NCBI GenBank assembly: GCA_005883405.1
Contig: VBGG01000516.1
Location: 1-36,821, forward strand
Origin: Chloroflexota bacterium
GTDB taxonomy: Bacteria > Chloroflexota > UBA6077 > CF-72
Length of the DNA: 36,821 bases
Reading direction: 5' to 3'
A program made the position numbers and the translations under genes. The notes below the pieces were generated by a model. The model had not been told where the DNA came from, searched no databases, and saw only the letters and a program-made list of their open reading frames with translations. Positions 32,441 to 36,821 of this stretch are shown one piece after another. The first letter of the stretch is position 1, and the number at the start of each line of letters is the position of its first letter.

Positions 32441-33541
32441 TCAAGAGTCTCCGGCGATGATGTTCTGCAGTGGCACGGCATGCGGTCGCTCAGAGCGACT
32501 CTGAACCGCCACCGCGCGAGCTTCGTACGCCGATCGAAGCAGCGACTCCATGACGTCCAACACGTGAAATGCCAGCCTGCCGCCGGCGCGAGGCTCCTGG
32601 TCCGCGGCGGTACAGGCCAGGTCGTGCACTCCGAAGCCGCGTGATGCGCCGACGTAGCCGGCCGAAACTGGCAGCGTGTCCCAGTCTGTGGTGGCGAGAG
32701 TTCTGACCAGGACATCACCGTCGAAGCGGTTCGGGTCGGGCACCACCAGAGATCCCTCCTCGCCGTGTACCTCGATCCGGGCTGACTGCGTGGCGACCGT
32801 GTCGAAACTCATATAGATCGTTGAAAGCACGCCAGAGGCGTGGACCAGAACACCCGTGACGTGGGTGTCGGTCGAAACTGGAATTACCTCGCCTTGACGC
32901 GGGCCCTTACCGATGGTGCGGCTGGCCCGTGTACGGCTGGCCGCGCCGACCACCGACATGACGGGTCCCAGCATGGTGACAAGCGCAGAGATGTAGTACG
33001 GACCCATGTCGAGGAGCGGTCCGCCGCCCGGCGAGTAGTAAAAATCCGGGCTGGGATGCCAGCGCTCGGGACCGGCAGTACCCAGCGTCGCGGTGGCGGC
33101 GATGGGCGAGCCTATGACGCCGTCGTCGATCGCCTTGCGGGCCGTCTGGATGCCCGTCCCCAGCACCGTATCCGGGGCGCATCCGATCCGCACTCGGGCG
33201 AGCGTGGCCTCGTCCAGCACCCGGCGGGCCTCGGCGGTGGTCGATGCGAGCGGCTTCTCGCCGTACACACTCTTGCCGGCGGCCACTGCTCGCAAACCAA
33301 TGTCGGCGTGCGCGGCTGGGATGGTCAGGTTCAGTACCAGGTCCACCTCGTCATCTGCCAGCAAGTCGTCAACGCTCAAAGCACGGACCCCCGGATGATC
33401 TCTCGCAACCGCTTCAGCGCGCGCCAGGTCCAGGTCGGCCGCGGCGACGACTTTGACGGTTGAGAGTCGACCAAAAGTGTGCAAATACGCGGCGGCAATG
33501 GTGCCGCATCCGACAATGCCGACCCTTAGCGGCTGGCCCAC
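32441..33541 (-). CDS. Gfo/Idh/MocA family oxidoreductase
   Basis: A 366-residue NAD(P)-dependent dehydrogenase. The Rossmann motif VGIVGCGTIAAAYL (G11-x-G13-x-x-A16) starts the protein, and the family motif EKPLA (95-99) contributes the catalytic Lys96. The second half is the alpha/beta dimerisation domain with GGGPLLDMGPYYI, where D-x-G-x-Y-x-x is typical. Members oxidise or reduce a hydroxyl of a sugar, inositol or related compound. The start lies 16 bases inside the end of the upstream ThuA-like gene, so they are translated together. The convergent TIM-barrel isomerase is a likely pathway partner. Confidence 0.92.
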   Translation of the reverse strand: MGQPLRVGIVGCGTIAAAYLHTFGRLSTVKVVAAADLDLARAEAVARDHPGVRALSVDDLLADDEVDLVLNLTIPAAHADIGLRAVAAGKSVYGEKPLASTTAEARRVLDEATLARVRIGCAPDTVLGTGIQTARKAIDDGVIGSPIAATATLGTAGPERWHPSPDFYYSPGGGPLLDMGPYYISALVTMLGPVMSVVGAASRTRASRTIGKGPRQGEVIPVSTDTHVTGVLVHASGVLSTIYMSFDTVATQSARIEVHGEEGSLVVPDPNRFDGDVLVRTLATTDWDTLPVSAGYVGASRGFGVHDLACTAADQEPRAGGRLAFHVLDVMESLLRSAYEARAVAVQSRSERPHAVPLQNIIAGDS

Positions 33542-34221
33542 AGCATCCCTCTTTCAATGATTGTTCGCACGTTCACGTTCTCGAGAATTTCCACCCGATG
33601 GCCGGGGGTGCACACAAAGATCCTGCCCTGGCCCCAACGCCGCGTCCATATCGCCGGCGAAGTGACCGGCCGCGTCCACGGATCCCACTCACGAACGGCC
33701 TGGGTCGTAGTCGCCAGCACGTCGATGTAGCTGTCGACGAGCACCCAGTACTGCTCGGTCACCAGGTCGAAATCCGCGATGCCCTGGGTGATGGGATGGT
33801 CGGCGGCCTGAGGTAGCATATTGATGCGGTACGGCACGTAGTTGTCGGATTGTTCACCGGTACGTTCGGCGGGGTGCTTGCCAGGGTGGCAGGCAAACTG
33901 ACCACCGATCAGGTGCAGATAGTCCGACGAATTGCGATACGAGTCTGCGATGCCGCCGTGCCAGCCGGCCATGCCGGTGCCGGCCTCGATTGCCGATCGC
34001 AAACCCTGTAGTTGCTGGCGCTCGATGGTAGCCATCGTATTGCACTGGACGATCAGGTCCACGGTCAGCATGTACTCGGAATCGGCGTAGACCGCGGGCG
34101 ATTCCTCGATGCGGATCGAAAAGCCGTTGGCTTGCAGGAACGGGATGAAGAGCTCGGTCGCCATCTTCGGCTGATGACCCTCCCAGCCGCCGCGCACAAT
34201 CAGCGCTCTCCTGCCAATCAT
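33526..34221 (-). CDS. ThuA-like domain protein (glutamine amidotransferase-like fold)
   Basis: A 231-residue cytosolic protein. MIGRRALIVRGGWEGHQP opens the first strand, then LTVDLIVQCNTMATIE, and GTGMAGWHGGIADSYR replaces the nucleophile elbow of class I glutamine amidotransferases with G-W-H-G-G, the ThuA hallmark. YVLTDSY-like VLVDSYIDVLATT and WGQGRIFVCTPGHRVE follow. I choose ATG 34221 because GAGG lies 8 bases before it and the fold begins there; a longer frame to 34404 adds 61 unlike residues. ThuA is linked to trehalose/disaccharide catabolism (3-keto sugars), and the overlap with Gfo/Idh/MocA supports a sugar role. Confidence 0.88.
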   Translation of the reverse strand: MIGRRALIVRGGWEGHQPKMATELFIPFLQANGFSIRIEESPAVYADSEYMLTVDLIVQCNTMATIERQQLQGLRSAIEAGTGMAGWHGGIADSYRNSSDYLHLIGGQFACHPGKHPAERTGEQSDNYVPYRINMLPQAADHPITQGIADFDLVTEQYWVLVDSYIDVLATTTQAVREWDPWTRPVTSPAIWTRRWGQGRIFVCTPGHRVEILENVNVRTIIERGMLWASR

Positions 34222-34445
34222 CACACGTACCTCGCCACCATGATGAGCATACGGGTCGGGGGAGCCCTGCGGGCCCCCGCGGAGCATGGAAGGCGCTGGA
34301 CGTATGTTCGGCACCATAACGCAGAACGAGCTCGGTTCCGTTGCCATCCGTCGACGAACCTCGTCGGTGATTACACCCTGGGCCACCTGGCTATGGCCGC
34401 TCAATCGACCTTCCGGCCGAGCTTACCGAGGTGCAGCTCGACGGA

Positions 34446-35837
34446 TCACCCTGAACGCGGAACCGCCGTCTGGTGGCGACGAATCTCGACGTGATTCAAG
34501 GCGGACTCCAGGCCGTCCAGGATGCGGTAGCAGTCGTGGCGCAGGGTGTGCGGGTCGGGCGCTCGGAGGAGGAGCGTGCCTGCGTAGTTTCGGGTGCCGG
34601 CGGTGGGCGAGAAGGCGGGCATGGGCGCGCCGTTGGGGCGCGACTGGGTGCGGATGAGCTCGACCTGCGTCCCGACGGACGTCAGGCTGCGCCAGTCGAG
34701 CTCATCGGGTCGGAAATCCGGCAAGGTGGACCATGGCTTGCCGCGCGAATCCGTCGCGAGGAGCATGAGCGACGCGACGGCACGGCTGGCACCGCTTGAC
34801 GTGAGCATGGAGTGCGGCAACTCCGCGTCTTTGTCCAGCAGCGTGCACACGAGCATTTCCAGCAGATCCACCCCGAACGCCTCGTGGACCAGGCGTGGGA
34901 TCATCGCGCCGCCGAGCCGCGCGGCGTTTTCGAGCAAGCACAGGCGACCATCGCGCTGCAGCTTGAGCTCGGTGTGCGTACCGCAATCCTCGAGTCCAAG
35001 CGCGTCGATTGCACGGCGGACCTCGGCCTCGATGATGCGCTGCTTGTCGACCGATAACACCGTGGGCACGTGGAAGCTCGACTCCACGAACGGCGGAATG
35101 GTCGGCAGGCGGGCAGTGATGCACACCGGGTGGTAGCGTCCGTTGCAGACAATGCCTTCAACGCTGACGTAGTCGGCATACCCGTCATCGTCGTACCACG
35201 ACTCCGTACTGGACTGGATGATCTCCTCGGCGATGAACTGCGGGCCGCGACCGATGGGCATGAACTCGCACAGATTGACGCGCTCCATGTCCTCAACCGC
35301 GATGGCAGCGATGCGCCACGCCGTCGCCAGGTCAGTGTCGCGGTCGACGATGACCTGTCCCTGGGAGCAGGCCAGCCAGGTCGGTTTGAGCAGGAACGGC
35401 CGGGGCAGCTCGCGCGCCGCGCGCTGGAGGTCCTCCAGCGAGCGCACCGCGACATATGCCGGACCAGACAGCCCGTGTTGCCGCCAGGTGGCGCGCATCT
35501 CGACCTTGTCGCGCGAACGGACGACGTTCGGGCCTGGACCGCGCAAGCCGAGCACCTCGCTGGCCTTGGCTACGGCGACGATCGCGAACTCGCTGAAGGC
35601 GACAATCGCGTCGGCCGCGACGTCACGTGCCGCGTCGACGACACAGTAAGGCATGGCATCCAGGCTGCCGTAGCGGACCGATGTGCACCATTCGTCGAGC
35701 ATCGGCGTCAGGGCGGGTGAGGGCGGAGCGACGAGCAGGGCGTGGACGTCCCCATGGCGTCGGAGTCGAGGTAAGGCGAACTCCGGCGGCGGCCCGCCGA
35801 CCGGCGGGATGACATACAGAATGGAAGCGTTCGTCAT
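34446..35837 (-). CDS. ATP-grasp ligase (amino-acid/dipeptide ligase-like)
   Basis: A 463-residue protein with an N-terminal pre-ATP-grasp domain (1-105), N-V-V-R-S-R-D-K-V-E-M-R (104-115) leading into the ATP-grasp, Lys151 in FLLKPTW, hinge acids in FIAEEII (201-207), GTHTELKL (286-293) and the metal/ATP motif LLENAARLGG (301-310: Glu303, Asn304, Arg307). This order matches BacD-, carnosine synthase- and biotin-carboxylase-like ligases, which join a carboxylate to an amine via acyl phosphate using ATP. The roughly 110-residue C-terminal part resembles the lid-plus-tail of those enzymes. It overlaps the cyclase-family gene by 4 bases in an operon with a class IV aminotransferase. The product is unknown. 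Confidence 0.9.
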   Translation of the reverse strand: MTNASILYVIPPVGGPPPEFALPRLRRHGDVHALLVAPPSPALTPMLDEWCTSVRYGSLDAMPYCVVDAARDVAADAIVAFSEFAIVAVAKASEVLGLRGPGPNVVRSRDKVEMRATWRQHGLSGPAYVAVRSLEDLQRAARELPRPFLLKPTWLACSQGQVIVDRDTDLATAWRIAAIAVEDMERVNLCEFMPIGRGPQFIAEEIIQSSTESWYDDDGYADYVSVEGIVCNGRYHPVCITARLPTIPPFVESSFHVPTVLSVDKQRIIEAEVRRAIDALGLEDCGTHTELKLQRDGRLCLLENAARLGGAMIPRLVHEAFGVDLLEMLVCTLLDKDAELPHSMLTSSGASRAVASLMLLATDSRGKPWSTLPDFRPDELDWRSLTSVGTQVELIRTQSRPNGAPMPAFSPTAGTRNYAGTLLLRAPDPHTLRHDCYRILDGLESALNHVEIRRHQTAVPRSG

Positions 35838-36625
35838 CGGGATACCTCGGAGCGCTCAACAAGCGCGAGAACACGCGTGGGACTGCCGGAGCCGCCTACA
35901 ATCGGTAGCGGCCCCGCGAATAGGACAGCGCCGCGGGGTGGAAGTCGGTGCAAGTTCTGCAATTGGGTGAGGCCGTACTTGTTTGCGCCCTGCATGTAGC
36001 AGTGGCACGGAAAGGCCGGATCGAAGTTCATTGCCTGGCCGGCGTCAGTGCCCACGGTCTCCACGCCGAGACCAATCACAGACGTCTCCTGAGCAAGCCA
36101 GCGGGCACACTCCGGAGCGACGCCGGGCGTGTGTCCTCCGTTGAGGAACTGCTCGGCGTCGTCACGTCTGGCGTCCCAGCCGGTGCGGTACAGGAGCCAG
36201 GCGTTCTCCGGAAAGTGGCCGTGTTGCGCCTGCCAGGCCTCGACGTGCTCGCGGCGCAGCAGGAAGTCCGGGTCCGCGGCGGCCTCCGCGGAATAGTCGA
36301 GCACCACGGCCGGTCCAATGAGCCGACGCGCTGGCACCTGAGAAACGTCGTCGAGATGGCGACCCGATAGCCAGTGGATCGGCGCATCGAAATGCGTGCC
36401 GGTGTGTTCGGAGAGGCTGATGTTGTTCCAATACACATTCTCGCCCGCGTGGTCGTAGCGACTGATCACACACCGTTCGAAGGGACATGGCTGACCGTGC
36501 GTCGGCGGCAGTCGAATGATCGGTGTGCGCTCCGATAGTGGCGCCGTGAGATCGATGACCTCAACTGAGCCATCCACCATCCGGTCGCACAACTCGGCCA
36601 GCAGTGCCACGTCAGCGATCTCCAA
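35834..36625 (-). CDS. Cyclase-family metal-dependent hydrolase (kynurenine formamidase-like)
   Basis: A 263-residue protein of the Cyclase family (PF04199 type). It has VEVIDLTAPLSERTPI near 21-36, the metal motif S-E-H-T-G-T-H-F-D-A-P-I-H (72-84; His74, His78, Asp80, His84) and IGLGVETVGTDAG in the second half, where Glu completes the metal site. LLYRTGWDAR is also typical. Members hydrolyse amides or lactams such as N-formylkynurenine or isatin. The stop overlaps the ATP-grasp start and its own start lies 14 bases inside the aminotransferase end, so the three genes are tightly coupled. kynA/kynU are not present, so kynurenine is not implied. Confidence 0.9.
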   Translation of the reverse strand: MEIADVALLAELCDRMVDGSVEVIDLTAPLSERTPIIRLPPTHGQPCPFERCVISRYDHAGENVYWNNISLSEHTGTHFDAPIHWLSGRHLDDVSQVPARRLIGPAVVLDYSAEAAADPDFLLRREHVEAWQAQHGHFPENAWLLYRTGWDARRDDAEQFLNGGHTPGVAPECARWLAQETSVIGLGVETVGTDAGQAMNFDPAFPCHCYMQGANKYGLTQLQNLHRLPPRGAVLFAGPLPIVGGSGSPTRVLALVERSEVSR

Positions 36626-36821
36626 CCGACGCGTGGCCGACCACGCCGTTCACCGGCATCGGCGAGTACACCGGGGTGGTCCAGCTCTCGCGCGCTGACT
36701 CCCCGCGGACCGCCTGGTCGAACCGCTCCTGCAGCCGGCGTGTGAGCGGACCTCGGAGTCCGTCGCCAACCGGCAAGCGATCGATAGACACCACGGGCTG
36801 GATCTCAGCCAGCGTGCCGCA
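36612..36821 (-). CDS. Class IV (branched-chain type) aminotransferase, C-terminal part
   Basis: The last 69 codons of a gene that continues beyond the right edge. CGTLAEIQPVVSIDRLPVGDG is followed by PLTRRLQERFDQAVRGE. G-T-x-A-E-(I/V)-x-P-V is the conserved phosphate-loop segment that ends the PLP-binding fold of IlvE/DAAT/PabC enzymes. About 17 extra residues follow after the usual W-x-T-P-V end. The enzyme would move an amino group between an amino acid and a 2-oxo acid. Its stop overlaps the cyclase-family start, making it the upstream member of the ATP-grasp operon. Whether it makes a branched-chain, D- or other amino acid is not visible. Confidence 0.78.
   Translation of the reverse strand, partial: CGTLAEIQPVVSIDRLPVGDGLRGPLTRRLQERFDQAVRGESARESWTTPVYSPMPVNGVVGHASVGDR

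Noticed and set aside
36612-36794. Independent 60-residue protein at the right edge
   Set aside because: The frame continues upstream to the window edge and reads as the C-terminus of a class IV aminotransferase.

Overview
The window is about 36.8 kb of high-GC bacterial DNA with short intergenic gaps, many ATGA-type stop/start overlaps and frequent GTG/TTG starts. The lipoprotein linker rich in Ala/Pro/Thr after the lipobox, the HNH proteins and a palindromic dispersed repeat fit an uncultured soil-type Chloroflexota. That assignment is inference from style; no marker gene is present.

Region 1 (1-5.2 kb) is sugar metabolism: the N-terminus of glucose-6-phosphate dehydrogenase, a GH65 disaccharide phosphorylase overlapping a beta-phosphoglucomutase-type HAD enzyme, and a PfkB sugar kinase. 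Phosphorylase, then beta-phosphoglucomutase, then G6PDH forms a logical route from a glucose disaccharide to the pentose phosphate pathway. Region 2 (5.2-12.1 kb) has a NarL-type two-component pair, a LivK-LivH-LivM uptake operon without its ATPase genes, and a divergent FAD-dependent amine/amino-acid oxidoreductase. Region 3 (12-24 kb) is unusual. It mixes intact genes (secreted Asp-box protein, TetR regulator with a divergent SRPBCC operon, S51-like peptidase, DUF402 protein, tRNA-Gly) with many broken ones: a VOC dioxygenase, an alpha/beta hydrolase, pieces of xylose isomerase and of a DppC permease, HNH units, a ChrB domain, a YncE-like propeller and an O-methyltransferase. A possible tyrosine-recombinase remnant next to the tRNA and a palindromic repeat suggest past insertion and decay.

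Region 4 (24-31.6 kb) has an intact beta-lactamase-fold hydrolase, an unrecognised protein, and a C4-dicarboxylate module: CitA/DcuS-like kinase and CitB-like regulator divergent from a DctA symporter and an NAD-malic enzyme, with repeats in the shared intergenic region. Region 5 (31.6-36.8 kb) has a sugar isomerase convergent with Gfo/Idh/MocA and ThuA genes, then a minus-strand operon of class IV aminotransferase (partial), cyclase-family metal hydrolase and an ATP-grasp ligase. That last operon is the best candidate for an undescribed small-molecule pathway.

Regulation readable from sequence includes an exact TTGACA promoter whose spacer carries a perfect palindrome between TetR and SRPBCC, a bidirectional terminator at 14934-14975, and direct and inverted repeats upstream of dctA.
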